NCBI GenBank assembly: GCA_021817905.1
Contig: JAKAFM010000006.1
Coordinates: forward strand, 1-47,579
Source: a bacterium
GTDB lineage: Bacteria > Patescibacteriota > Microgenomatia > UBA12405
Length of the DNA: 47,579 bases
Direction of reading: 5' to 3'
Shown: positions 32,539 to 40,687 of the stretch, in pieces
How the letters are laid out: each line of letters starts with the position of its first letter
Position numbering within the stretch: the stretch's first letter is position 1
Notes under the pieces: generated by a model
The model's database searches: none
What the model saw: only the letters and a program-made list of their open reading frames with translations
Told to the model about the DNA's origin: nothing
Program-made: the position numbers and the translations under genes

Positions 32539-32811
32539 TTACTTAACCATTTTCTTGATCTTGGTGCCTGGGATATAGCGAGGCATCCGGCGGGCGACAA
32601 TTTTCTTGGATTCTTTTGAACCAATTGCTTTAATGGTTTTACCTTTAAACATTTTTGTTTTGAAGGTTCCAAAACCAGATAACTTTACAACTTCGCCACC
32701 AGCGAGAGCTTTCATGGTTTCATTTAAAAAGGTTTCGACAGCACCTTTGGCTGCTTTCTTGCTGAGCTTAGCTTTTTGAGCTACGACTTCGATGAGATCT
32801 TTTTTGGTCAT
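32539..32811 (-). CDS. hup: HU family DNA-binding protein
   Basis: The 90-residue protein is full length for HU. It starts MTKKDLIEVVAQKAKLSKKAA, has VKLSGFGTFKTKMF and ends with a DNA-binding arm in which ARMPRYIPGTKIK stands for the usual GRNPxTGExIxI. HU bends and compacts DNA. The usual RNPxTG is changed to RMPRYIPG, keeping the intercalating proline. It is monocistronic, with hairpins at 32467-32525 downstream. Confidence 0.96.
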   Translation of the reverse strand: MTKKDLIEVVAQKAKLSKKAAKGAVETFLNETMKALAGGEVVKLSGFGTFKTKMFKGKTIKAIGSKESKKIVARRMPRYIPGTKIKKMVK

Positions 32812-32872
32812 TGTTTAGATTAAATTTGTAATTCACTTTCTATTCTAGTGGAAGATGGGGCAAAAGCAAGTA

Positions 32873-34480
32873 TTAAGCGGTGGCTTTTACCGCATTTTTA
32901 TTGATCTTACTGCCAATTATGACACTTGAGCTGCGTGATTCACGAATACAAGTAACCCTAATTTGACCAGCCCATTTAGCTTCTTCATCAAGTTTTTCAG
33001 CGATATTTTGGCTCAAAACGGTAAGATCATTGTCGTTTACCAGTGTTGGTTCAACGATAACCATAACTTCCCTTCCAGCCTGATATGCAGCCACACTGAC
33101 AACTCCTGGGAATCCTTTGGCAACTTCTTCAATATTTTTCATTCGCTTGAGATATTCTTCATGAACTTCATAGCGAGCTCCTGGGCGTGCTCCAGAGGCG
33201 GCATCACCGATGTAAACAATAACTGATTCGACACTACTAAATTCCTGACCTTCGTGATGCTCGGCTACACAAGCAATAATTTTTTCATTAACCTTAAATT
33301 GACGGAGTAGGTCGACACCAAGATCGATATGGGTGCCCTCTTGATCAGTAACGATTTTGCCAATATCGTGAAATAATGTTCCCATTTTAACCGTGTTCAC
33401 ATCTGCATGAAGTTCGTAGGCAATGGCCGTCGCAATTTTAACGGCTTCAATGGTATGGAGAGCAAGGTTTTGTCCATAAGAAAAACGATATTTATAACGC
33501 CCGATATATTTCATTAAATCAATTGGAAGATTAAATACACCAACTTCCTGACAAATCTTTTTGCCTTCATTAAGTAAGATTTTGTCCATATCTCCGCGGG
33601 TTTGAGCAACGATCTGCTCGATGCGAAGTGGTTGAATGCGGCCATCTTTGATTAATTTTTCAAGCGTAATTTTAGCAACTTCGCGTCTTATGGGATCAAA
33701 TGAGGAAATTCGAATATCATTGGTTTCATCAAGTTCAATTTCGACACCGGTTGATTTTTCGAAGGCTCGAATATTTCTACCTTCTTTACCGATTATCTTA
33801 CCTTTGACTTTTTCATCTGCAAGGCTAATCGTGGAAACCGTGTATTCAGCAACATAATCAGTGACTGCATGGCGCATTGCTTGGACTAATATTTCTTTAG
33901 CCTCTTCTTCTTCCTGTTGTTTAATTTGATCTTTTGCTTCAGAAACTTTTTTGGCAATCCAGCTACTCATTTTTTTCTCAGTACTTGAAAGAATTAATTG
34001 CTTGGCTTTTTCGACATCAAGCCCGGAAATCTGTTCGAGTTTGTCAAGTTGTTTACGATAAAGCTCTTCGATTAATTCCTGTTTGGTCTTAAGTTCAGCA
34101 TTAATATGATCAACTGACTTTTCCTTCTGAATTACGTATCGTTCTTTTTCGTCTAAAAGGGCTAAACGCTGAAAAATTTCTTTTTCCTTGATTTTGGCGT
34201 CGGCTTCGAGCTTTCGTGCGTTTTCAAGTGCACGATCAACCATAGATTGATCAATAGTTGGCCTACTTGGAGTCTGAGCGGGTGGGGGCAAAGAGGGAGT
34301 TGGAAGTGGGTGTGATTTTAATTTTTGGCTTGTTTTTGTTTTCGCTCCAACAAAAACAGCTCGATTTTTTTCGGCTTCATCAGCACTTTCGATTATTGTT
34401 TGAGGATAGGGTGGACTGACGTCACTTGGAAGTGAGGTCGTACCAAATAAATTCTTAACCTTGGTCAAAAAATTAAACAT
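32873..34480 (-). CDS. rny: Ribonuclease Y lacking the N-terminal membrane helix
   Basis: The 535-residue protein has a coiled coil at about 75-195, a KH domain (GKIIGKEGRNIRAFEKSTGVEIELD near 228-252), and an HD domain (MGTLFHDIGK, with HD near 369-370, and CVAEHHEG). RNase Y starts mRNA decay. Usual members begin with a membrane helix; this one starts MFNFLTKVKNLFGTTS and runs into a polar, Pro-rich stretch with no hydrophobic segment. It uses a clear AAAGGAG a few bases before the ATG. A 19-codon hydrophobic ORF lies in its leader at 34500-34559. Confidence 0.95.
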   Translation of the reverse strand: MFNFLTKVKNLFGTTSLPSDVSPPYPQTIIESADEAEKNRAVFVGAKTKTSQKLKSHPLPTPSLPPPAQTPSRPTIDQSMVDRALENARKLEADAKIKEKEIFQRLALLDEKERYVIQKEKSVDHINAELKTKQELIEELYRKQLDKLEQISGLDVEKAKQLILSSTEKKMSSWIAKKVSEAKDQIKQQEEEEAKEILVQAMRHAVTDYVAEYTVSTISLADEKVKGKIIGKEGRNIRAFEKSTGVEIELDETNDIRISSFDPIRREVAKITLEKLIKDGRIQPLRIEQIVAQTRGDMDKILLNEGKKICQEVGVFNLPIDLMKYIGRYKYRFSYGQNLALHTIEAVKIATAIAYELHADVNTVKMGTLFHDIGKIVTDQEGTHIDLGVDLLRQFKVNEKIIACVAEHHEGQEFSSVESVIVYIGDAASGARPGARYEVHEEYLKRMKNIEEVAKGFPGVVSVAAYQAGREVMVIVEPTLVNDNDLTVLSQNIAEKLDEEAKWAGQIRVTCIRESRSSSVIIGSKINKNAVKATA

Positions 34481-34499
34481 AAGGTCTCCTTTAGTCTTA

Positions 34500-34559
34500 T
34501 TATTTACGCGTCAGATTACGTGCCACCGTTGAAATGAGTGAAATCAGAATTAATGACAT
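34500..34559 (-). CDS. Hydrophobic 19-codon micro-ORF in the rny leader
   Basis: The peptide would be MSLILISLISTVARNLTRK: a hydrophobic run followed by a basic tail, like a minimal membrane anchor and like the first residues of typical RNase Y. It ends 19 bases before the rny ATG. A TATACG hexamer (34570-34565) ends 5 bases before its ATG, the leaderless spacing seen elsewhere. It could be a leader peptide, a detached anchor or chance. Confidence 0.35.
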   Translation of the reverse strand: MSLILISLISTVARNLTRK

Positions 34560-34583
34560 GAGAGCGTATAGATAAGATCAAAA

Positions 34584-34589
34584 ATTATA
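34584..34589 (-). promoter_or_regulatory. -10 box of rny
   Basis: TATAAT on the minus strand would start a leader of about 97 bases that holds the micro-ORF and the AAAGGAG site. Confidence 0.4.
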
Positions 34590-34603
34590 AAGTTAGTAAT
34601 CAA

Positions 34604-35251
34604 TTAAGGTAGCCTATTGTACCGATTTTTTAGGTAGTCGTCAATAACAGATTTTGCCACACTTAAGGAAAAACCCTTTCGTAAAATAGCAGATAGGATA
34701 CGACGTTGTTGCTGATAGTCAGCCCAAAGTTGAGGGGTTAGATGTTTTTTTTGAATAAGTTTGACAATGGAAATAATCTGCTGATCTTCGGGGATAGAAG
34801 CATATTCACGAATTAAGGCTTGATCAATTCCCAATCGTTGTAATTCAAACTTAAGAAGATTAATCCCCTTCTGATGATGTTTTTTGAGATAATATTCGAT
34901 AAATTTTTGATCATTTAGATACCCTTTTTGTGAAAGGTGTTTAATAACCCGGGCAATAGTTTTTGGAGCTTTTAAGTGGTGTTTATGACAAAAAATTTGT
35001 AATTTTTGTTGGAGTAAATATTTGGTCTTGGGACTAAAAGCAATTTGGCGCAGAGCAGCCTCAGTCAACTGATAGGTAATACTTCTCTGGCGTAATTGTC
35101 GAAAATTACGAAATGATAAGTCTTGGTTACGTTTGATCTTTTTCTGTACAACATAATCTAACGGTAAAAGATAAAGTTTACCGTTAGACAGACTTACCCA
35201 ACAGCTTTGGCCAGAAGGAGTTATTTTAAGCTTCTGTACCTGGAGTTTCAT
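34604..35251 (-). CDS. recX: Recombination regulator RecX
   Basis: The 215-residue protein is helical and basic with three RecX-type helix repeats. Family phrases include [53 protein letters not shown] and [19 protein letters not shown]. RecX binds RecA filaments and limits them. The recA gene overlaps its start by 26 bases, so the two are made together. Confidence 0.92.
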   Translation of the reverse strand: MKLQVQKLKITPSGQSCWVSLSNGKLYLLPLDYVVQKKIKRNQDLSFRNFRQLRQRSITYQLTEAALRQIAFSPKTKYLLQQKLQIFCHKHHLKAPKTIARVIKHLSQKGYLNDQKFIEYYLKKHHQKGINLLKFELQRLGIDQALIREYASIPEDQQIISIVKLIQKKHLTPQLWADYQQQRRILSAILRKGFSLSVAKSVIDDYLKNRYNRLP

Positions 35252-36320
35252 CTTCTGGCGGATTATTTACAGCTTCTTTTAATTCTGGATTATGGGCTTT
35301 CTCCCAGATGCGTTCGCGGAGTTGTTGCATAATCTTGGGATTAAGCTTAAGAAAGGTTTTGGCAGCTTCCCGACCTTGACCTATGGTTTCATCACTATAT
35401 TTGAAAAATGACCCTGATTTAACAATTTCACCATATTGAATTGCCAAATCAACTATCCCTCCGGTTACGGAAATACCCTCGGTATTCATAATATCAAACT
35501 CAGCTTCTTTAAAAGGAGGAGCAACTTTATTTTTGACAATTCGAGCACGATGTTGAGAACCAACGGTCTCACCAGAACTCGTCTTGATATTTGCAATTTT
35601 ACGAACATCAATTCTGACCGATGCATAGAATTTCATTGCAAGACCACCAGGAGTGGTTTCGGGGTTGCCAAACATAACGCCAATTTTTTGACGTAGTTGA
35701 TTGGTAAAAATCACCGCAGTATTTGATTTTGATATGGCACCGGTTAACTTACGAAGTGCTTGAGACATTAATCTGGCTTGAACACCCATCATTGAATCAC
35801 CCATTTCGCCTTCAATCTCAGCTTTAGGAACAAGGGCGGCAACTGAATCAATGACAATTACGTCGACAGCATTTGAGCGAACTAACGTCTCGACTATTTG
35901 GAGTGCCTGTTCACCATTATCAGGCTGGGATATGAGCAAATCGTCGAGATTAACACCGATAGTGGTGGCGCGCTGAGGATCAAGAGCATGCTCGGCATCA
36001 ATAAAAGCGGCGGTGCCTCCGGCTTTTTGGGCTTCGGCAACCACATGGAGACAAACTGTGGTTTTTCCTGATGCTTCAGGTCCAAAAATTTCTGTAATTC
36101 GTCCTTTAGGAATGCCGCCAACCCCGAGAGCTAAATCGAGAGGGAGGCACCCGGAGGGAATGACATCAATTTTTTTTGTCTGCTCAACTTCGCCCATGCG
36201 CATAATGGAACCTTCACCGTAGGATTTGGTAATTTGTTCCATAGCCAGGCGAACAGCTTCAAGTTTTTTTGAAGAAATCGAATTTGAATTAGTAGTACTT
36301 ACTTTGGCGGGACGACCCAT
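35226..36320 (-). CDS. recA: Recombinase RecA
   Basis: I use the ATG at 36320 (364 residues), because AAAGGAG lies 4 bases upstream; the frame stays open upstream but that part lies in the leader. Walker A is GPEASGKTT, Walker B is [14 protein letters not shown], and the L2 region [22 protein letters not shown] is intact. RecA pairs homologous strands and drives repair. An N-terminal Ser/Asn-rich extension precedes [13 protein letters not shown]. An 18-base dyad overlaps its -35 box. The C-terminal tail is acidic ([11 protein letters not shown]), as usual. Confidence 0.98.
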   Translation of the reverse strand: MGRPAKVSTTNSNSISSKKLEAVRLAMEQITKSYGEGSIMRMGEVEQTKKIDVIPSGCLPLDLALGVGGIPKGRITEIFGPEASGKTTVCLHVVAEAQKAGGTAAFIDAEHALDPQRATTIGVNLDDLLISQPDNGEQALQIVETLVRSNAVDVIVIDSVAALVPKAEIEGEMGDSMMGVQARLMSQALRKLTGAISKSNTAVIFTNQLRQKIGVMFGNPETTPGGLAMKFYASVRIDVRKIANIKTSSGETVGSQHRARIVKNKVAPPFKEAEFDIMNTEGISVTGGIVDLAIQYGEIVKSGSFFKYSDETIGQGREAAKTFLKLNPKIMQQLRERIWEKAHNPELKEAVNNPPEDETPGTEA

Positions 36321-36367
36321 ACAACTCCTTTTACACGTAATTTTTAATATAAGACGATAACAATTAA

Positions 36368-36397
36368 GTAATAACAAAGTTGACTAGATCATGTCAA
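36368..36397 (-). promoter_or_regulatory. recA promoter with overlapping dyad
   Basis: On minus, TTGACA (36397-36392) is a consensus -35, 18 bases before an extended -10 TGtTATTAC (hexamer 36373-36368). The -35 is part of TTGACATGATCTAGTCAA (36397-36380), an imperfect dyad with matching arms TTGAC and GTCAA. It may be an SOS-type operator. Confidence 0.5.
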
Positions 36398-36447
36398 GGA
36401 GTAAAACCGAAGAAAAGGCGAAGATAGTAAAATGATGTATGAGAGGT

Positions 36448-36453
36448 TATAAT
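36448..36453 (+). promoter_or_regulatory. -10 box of tRNA-Pro
   Basis: TATAAT ends 17 bases before the mature 5' end of the tRNA, leaving a short precursor leader. Confidence 0.5.
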
Positions 36454-36470
36454 AGCAAAGCCTAAACAAC

Positions 36471-36544
36471 CGGGGATTGGCGCAATTGGCTAGCGCGCAC
36501 GGATGGGGTCCGTGAGGCTGCTGGTTCGAATCCAGTATCCCCGA
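36471..36544 (+). tRNA. tRNA-Pro (anticodon GGG), CCA not encoded
   Basis: The cloverleaf is complete: acceptor CGGGGAT / ATCCCCG (36471-36477, 36537-36543), D stem GCGC / GCGC, anticodon stem CACGG / CCGTG with loop ATGGGGT (anticodon 36505-36507), a 5-base variable loop, and T stem with TTCGAAT loop. It has C1-G72 and discriminator A73 as in bacterial tRNA-Pro, and G37, the TrmD target. The next bases are CCT, so the CCA end must be added by the enzyme at 20191. Confidence 0.96.
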
Positions 36545-36590
36545 CCTAATCTTTAGAGCAAACAGACTTGATCCAGTAGTGAGAGAGGAA

Positions 36591-37124
36591 TTATTTATGA
36601 ACTGAATTTTGCTTTAGAAATGCCTGGTGTGACTTGAGGATGATCTTGTGGGCAACTTCTACGTCTTTCCACCCCTTCACAATAGCATGCTTGTTTTTTT
36701 CGAGCCGTTTATATTCAGTAAAGAAATGTGATATTTCTTTGAGAAAGTGTGGGGAAACATCTTTGAGACTAAAAATAGTGTCATGGATAGGGTTTTTTTG
36801 GGCTACTGCCAGAATTTTTTCATCTTCGCCATTTTCATCTTCCATCAACAGGACACCAATAGGGCGGGCAGCAATTAAGCACCCAGGGAACAGGTTTGAA
36901 TCGTTGTAAATCATAATATCCAAGTGGTCTCCATCCAAGGCAAGTGTTTCAGGAATGTAGCCATAATCGACTGGATAAAAAAAGGGGGAATGAAGAACAC
37001 GGTCGAGTCGAATGACACCATATTGTTCGTCAAATTCGTATTTGTTATGGGAGCCTCTGGGGATCTCGACAATGGCATTAACCTCTTTGGGAGCATTAGC
37101 GCCCAGCGGCAGATTGTGGTACAT
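36591..37124 (-). CDS. ppa: Inorganic pyrophosphatase (family I)
   Basis: I use the ATG at 37124 (177 residues, like E. coli with 176). Frame-matched codons further up are excluded because a TATAAT (37139-37134) lies 9 bases before this ATG. Active-site stretches are visible: EIPRGSHNKYEFDEQYG, FYPVDYGYIPETLALDGDHLDIMIY with the metal-binding aspartates, ARPIGVLLMEDENGEDEKILAV and FFTEYKRLEKNK. It pulls nucleotide polymerisation and tRNA charging forward by removing pyrophosphate. A perfect 8-base dyad covers the promoter. Confidence 0.96.
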   Translation of the reverse strand: MYHNLPLGANAPKEVNAIVEIPRGSHNKYEFDEQYGVIRLDRVLHSPFFYPVDYGYIPETLALDGDHLDIMIYNDSNLFPGCLIAARPIGVLLMEDENGEDEKILAVAQKNPIHDTIFSLKDVSPHFLKEISHFFTEYKRLEKNKHAIVKGWKDVEVAHKIILKSHQAFLKQNSVHK

Positions 37125-37135
37125 AAGTGTCGTAT

Positions 37136-37156
37136 TATACACAAAGTATGTGTATA
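37136..37156. promoter_or_regulatory. Operator-like dyad over the ppa promoter
   Basis: TATACACA and TGTGTATA form a perfect 8-base inverted repeat with a 5-base spacer. It overlaps the ppa -10 box and lies upstream of the divergent 53-residue ORF. Confidence 0.45.
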
Positions 37157-37197
37157 TGTTCAAATTGATTCTTTTTAGGTTATACTAGGTGTACCTT

Positions 37198-37359
37198 ATG
37201 AAGATTGAAGAGATAATTCAAGAGACATTGCAAAGTATTGATAACCACAACCGAACAAATAGAGAAGAAAAGCGACGCTATAAAATGCTTAGTAAGGCCC
37301 AGGCACAATGGCGCCAGCTGGTGATGGACAGAATTAATGACAGAATTGGGGACTGTTAG
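37198..37359 (+). CDS. Candidate 53-residue protein
   Basis: An ORF opens at an ATG 11 bases after TATACT (37181-37186) and ends at TAG 28 bases before the rpsI end. The protein is charged and helical (MKIEEIIQETLQSIDNH, EEKRRYKMLSKAQAQWRQ) with one Cys at the end. It is the only explanation I see for the space between ppa and rpsI. There is no good Shine-Dalgarno sequence, and no family is recognised. Confidence 0.45.
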   Translation: MKIEEIIQETLQSIDNHNRTNREEKRRYKMLSKAQAQWRQLVMDRINDRIGDC

Positions 37360-37387
37360 CGTTTCGCCCATCAATGGACGGACTACA

Positions 37388-37804
37388 CTACCGTTTCGGT
37401 GATTGTTTGGCGCGGCGAGCTTTGCCACCTGTTCCAACTTTACGACGTTCGCGAACGCGGGCATCGATGGTTAGTAAACCAGCTGCTCGAAGAACTGAAG
37501 TGTGTTCGGCACTGATCTCTTTAAGAGCCCGAGCTAGGGCAACAGTAAGGGCTTCAATTTGGCCGTGTTTACCACCGCCGAGAATGGTGGCAGTATAGTG
37601 GTATTTATCTTGGGTATGAGTGACTTCGAAAGGTAGCTCATATTGGCTATGATAAAAGACTGAGGAAAAATATTTTGCCACGGATTGATCGTTTACTTTT
37701 GACTCACCCTTGCCAGGATATAATTTTATGGTGGCAACAGCTGATTTACGTCGGCCGACAGTAAAAGTATATTGATCTTTTTTGGGAGTTGTAGTTTTTG
37801 GCAT
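37388..37804 (-). CDS. rpsI: Ribosomal protein uS9
   Basis: The 138-residue protein has TVGRRKSAVATIKLYPGKGE near the start, GGGKHGQIEALTVALARAL in the middle and the basic tail ending KVGTGGKARRAKQSPKR. The tail normally ends in KR, which contacts the P-site tRNA, and it does so here. It is the last gene of the cluster, 3 bases after rplM. Confidence 0.97.
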   Translation of the reverse strand: MPKTTTPKKDQYTFTVGRRKSAVATIKLYPGKGESKVNDQSVAKYFSSVFYHSQYELPFEVTHTQDKYHYTATILGGGKHGQIEALTVALARALKEISAEHTSVLRAAGLLTIDARVRERRKVGTGGKARRAKQSPKR

Positions 37805-37807
37805 AAT

Positions 37808-38236
37808 TTAAAGTTGCTTTGGTAATTTATCAGCGAAGGTATGTTTATCGTCAACAAAAAGTTTGAGACGAGACATTCGTTGATCACGAAGACGATTTTT
37901 GGGTATCATGCCTAAAACAGCATGATAAATAACTTTTCTCGAGTCTTTGTCGATCATTTCAGCCAAGGAAAATTCTTTCATATTACCGGAAAAAGCTGAA
38001 TGAAAATAATAGGTTTTTTGTTTTAGTTTTTTACCAGTTGACTTAAGTTTATCAGTATTGATGGCAACAACATAATCACCCTGATCAAGATGATAGGAAA
38101 ATTCAGGTTTGTTTTTTCCGATTAATAAGGCAGCAATTTTGGTAGCGACTCTTCCAAGACTATCGGTGGCAACATCGACTAGATGCCAATCACGTTTAAT
38201 ATTCTTGCCTGATTTTACGCTCGTCTTAGTTTTCAT
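37808..38236 (-). CDS. rplM: Ribosomal protein uL13
   Basis: The 142-residue protein has WHLVDVATDSLGRVATKIAALLIGK, GDYVVAINTDKLKSTGKK and VLGMIPKNRLRDQRMSRLKLF. It is an early assembly protein of the large subunit. It is paired with rpsI as in most bacteria and fused to the alpha cluster. Confidence 0.97.
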   Translation of the reverse strand: MKTKTSVKSGKNIKRDWHLVDVATDSLGRVATKIAALLIGKNKPEFSYHLDQGDYVVAINTDKLKSTGKKLKQKTYYFHSAFSGNMKEFSLAEMIDKDSRKVIYHAVLGMIPKNRLRDQRMSRLKLFVDDKHTFADKLPKQL

Positions 38237-38238
38237 AA

Positions 38239-38703
38239 TTATTTAGTATTTGGTTTTGCTTTAGCTTTGGGCTTGGAAGCAACCACTTTTTTAACGGTTT
38301 CCTTTTTAGTTTCTTTTTTGTCGACAGTTTTCTCGAGTTTAAGATTAAAAGGTTTAACGAGGGATATTTTGATAATTAGAGCATCATCACCCTGACGTCT
38401 AGTTATTTTTTGTGTAGTTACAAAACTATTTTGGTGACCGGCAAAAACATCTGTCATTCGAGAACAAAGCAAATTTACCGTTGCTTGGTTCTGAAAATAG
38501 GTGAATAATTCACGGCGTGCGGAAAGATCGCCAACGAGAGCTAATCGGCACATTTTCTCAACCAGAGGTCGGACCGCTTTGACACGGGCTTCGGTTGTTT
38601 CGATGGCCCCATAAGTAAACAAACTCAAGGCTAAGTTTTTAAACAAAGCTTTTCGTTGATTATGGTTGCGGCCAAGTTTTTTGCCAAAATTACGGTGTCT
38701 CAT
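38239..38703 (-). CDS. rplQ: Ribosomal protein bL17
   Basis: The 154-residue protein starts MRHRNFGKKLGRNHNQRKAL and keeps LFTYGAIETTEARVKAVRPLVEKM as one block. A Lys/Thr/Val-rich tail of about 35 residues follows the domain, longer than in E. coli. It lies directly after rpoA, as usual. Confidence 0.97.
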   Translation of the reverse strand: MRHRNFGKKLGRNHNQRKALFKNLALSLFTYGAIETTEARVKAVRPLVEKMCRLALVGDLSARRELFTYFQNQATVNLLCSRMTDVFAGHQNSFVTTQKITRRQGDDALIIKISLVKPFNLKLEKTVDKKETKKETVKKVVASKPKAKAKPNTK

Positions 38704-38704
38704 A

Positions 38705-39622
38705 TTATTTCCAAGTAAAACCTCGCTCTTTTAGCCAGGCATCAATAATCTTAAGTGATTTTTCACCAACATTTTTAGCTTTGCTAACTTCTAGTCTGCC
38801 GGCCTTCATCAGGGTTTCGATATTATAATAACCTGCTTTCTTGAGCGCATTGATGACCCGAAGGGGAAGTTCAATTTCTTCAATCGAGATGTCAGCACCT
38901 TGGGAGATGGGACCGGTAGAAATAGCTATGACTTCTTCTTCAAAATCTTTAGGGTCAACGATTTGTGCTAGTGAAGAAATCAAATCTTTAGTCGCTAGTT
39001 TTAGGGCGGTCAAAGGTTCAACCGAACCATCAGTCCAGATTTCAATAGTTAATTTGTCATAGTTGCTTTTTTTACCTAACCGGGTAGGTTCGACTTCGTA
39101 ATTAACTTTAGTCACCGGGGTAAAGGTGGCATCAAGAATTATTTCGCCAATTACATCACTTTTTTGCTCTTTGGCCATAGTATAACCAACACCTCGTTCG
39201 ACCGTAATTTCTGCATGAAAATGTGATTTAGTGTCAGACAGGGTGGCGATCACCTGATCCGGATTGGAAACCTTGCAGGTATCAGTATCCTGAATATCAG
39301 CCGCGGTAATGACACCAGAACCTTTTTTATCGATAACTAAATTGACTGGTTCGTCTTTGTGATAAGCAAACTTTATTTTTTTAAGATTTAAAGAAATTTC
39401 AACCAAATCTTCTTTAACTCCAGGAAGCGTAGTGAACAAATGGGTAGCACCATCAAATTTAACTCTGGTGATGGCGGCTCCGGGAATGGTGATTAAAAGA
39501 GTGCGTCGCAAACTATTGCCGACGGTGTGTCCAAACCCCCCAATCATAGGACTCATTTCAAACTTACCGTAAGTGGTAGTTTGTTTTACTGTTTTAACAT
39601 GAAATTTGCTAGTATCGAGCAT
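38705..39622 (-). CDS. rpoA: RNA polymerase subunit alpha
   Basis: The 305-residue protein has an N-terminal assembly domain (GNSLRRTLLITIPGAAITRVKFDG), an insert domain and a C-terminal domain with two helix-hairpin-helix turns (IEELELP-like start, AGYYNIETLMKAGRLEVSK, NVGEKSLKIIDAWL). The CTD binds UP elements and regulators. AAAGGAG lies 7 bases before the ATG. Slightly shorter than E. coli (329). Confidence 0.98.
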   Translation of the reverse strand: MLDTSKFHVKTVKQTTTYGKFEMSPMIGGFGHTVGNSLRRTLLITIPGAAITRVKFDGATHLFTTLPGVKEDLVEISLNLKKIKFAYHKDEPVNLVIDKKGSGVITAADIQDTDTCKVSNPDQVIATLSDTKSHFHAEITVERGVGYTMAKEQKSDVIGEIILDATFTPVTKVNYEVEPTRLGKKSNYDKLTIEIWTDGSVEPLTALKLATKDLISSLAQIVDPKDFEEEVIAISTGPISQGADISIEEIELPLRVINALKKAGYYNIETLMKAGRLEVSKAKNVGEKSLKIIDAWLKERGFTWK

Positions 39623-39639
39623 TGTTGTCTCCTTTTATT

Positions 39640-40269
39640 TTACCTTGAATAATATTCAATAATTAAATTTTCATTGATATCGTTGGCACTATCTTCGCGG
39701 TTGGGCGAACCGGTAATTTGACCTTCAATTTTTGTTTTATTAACATCGACCCATGAAGGTGACTTGAAATCCTTATCAAGTAAACGGCTGGTAGTACCTT
39801 CGATAGCTTTAGCTTTTGGAGAAACGGACACAATATCATCTTTTTTTACCTGATATGATGCGATATTTACTCTTTTGCCGTTAACTAAAATAGCACCGTG
39901 AAGGATGAGCTGACGGGCATGTGATCGTGAAAGGCCGATACCCATCTGGTAAACAGCGTTATCGAGACGTTGCTCAAGAAGGATAAGCAGGTTTTCACCA
40001 ACCTTACCTTTCATGGTTTTAGCTTTTAAATAATAGTTTTTAAATTGTGTTTCCATTACGCCATATATTCTCTTTGCCTTTTGCTTGGCGCGAAGCTGGT
40101 AGCCGTAATCAGTTTGTTTTTTGTGACCTTTGGCACCATGCATGCCTGGAGGAGTAGCTTTCTTTTCCATGGGACACTTGGGAGAAAAACAACGAGCTCC
40201 CTTTAGGTAAAGCTTTTCGCCCTCAGCACGACATAAACGACATTTTGCATCACAGAGTAATCTTGCCAT
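39640..40269 (-). CDS. rpsD: Ribosomal protein uS4, zinc-binding form
   Basis: The 209-residue protein has an N-terminal Cys cluster (CDAKCRLC, then ARCFSPKCP) of the zinc-binding type, and an S4 RNA-binding domain (LEQRLDNAVYQMGIGLSRSHARQLILHGAILVNGKRVNI as one block). It nucleates small-subunit assembly and may regulate this cluster. AAAGGAG lies 9 bases before the ATG. The C-terminus ends YYSR. Confidence 0.97.
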   Translation of the reverse strand: MARLLCDAKCRLCRAEGEKLYLKGARCFSPKCPMEKKATPPGMHGAKGHKKQTDYGYQLRAKQKAKRIYGVMETQFKNYYLKAKTMKGKVGENLLILLEQRLDNAVYQMGIGLSRSHARQLILHGAILVNGKRVNIASYQVKKDDIVSVSPKAKAIEGTTSRLLDKDFKSPSWVDVNKTKIEGQITGSPNREDSANDINENLIIEYYSR

Positions 40270-40271
40270 AG

Positions 40272-40676
40272 TTAAGCTCTCCTTTGTTTGGGAGGACGAG
40301 GCCCATTATGTGGAATAGCGGTGACATCCGAAATCATGTCGATATCGAAATCTTTTTTGGTGCGAAGAAAACGGAGAGCAGCATCGCGACCAACGCCAGG
40401 ACCTTTTAAATAAACCGATAATTTTTTAATACCATATTTTTTGGCTTCTTCAAGGGTTTTTTCAATGGCAGTGGAAGCCGCAAAGGGAGTTGACTTGCGA
40501 GCACCTTTAAAGCCGGCATTGCCAGAGCTTGACCAGCAAAGACTGTTGCCCTTACTGTCGGTGACGGTGACTAAGGTGTTATTAAAGGTAGATTTGATAT
40601 AAAGACGACCATCAACAATACTTTGATAGGTTTTCTTTTTAGTCGACTTATTGATTACTTCTTTTGGTTGGTCCAT
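40272..40676 (-). CDS. rpsK: Ribosomal protein uS11
   Basis: The 134-residue protein has YIKSTFNNTLVTVTDSKGN, WSSSGNAGFKGARKSTPFAA and GPGVGRDAALRFL, and ends HNGPRPPKQRRA. It sits on the platform of the small subunit near the E site. Gene order uS13-uS11-uS4-alpha is the normal alpha operon. Confidence 0.97.
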   Translation of the reverse strand: MDQPKEVINKSTKKKTYQSIVDGRLYIKSTFNNTLVTVTDSKGNSLCWSSSGNAGFKGARKSTPFAASTAIEKTLEEAKKYGIKKLSVYLKGPGVGRDAALRFLRTKKDFDIDMISDVTAIPHNGPRPPKQRRA

Positions 40677-40687
40677 AGGTTATTTAA

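Noticed and set aside
36471-36544. Initiator tRNA because of C1
   Set aside because: C1 pairs with G72, the anticodon is GGG and the features match bacterial tRNA-Pro, which commonly has this pair.
37180-37464. Minus-strand 94-codon frame across the ppa-rpsI gap
   Set aside because: It overlaps the end of rpsI in another frame and the better supported plus-strand ORF, and its product looks like no protein family.
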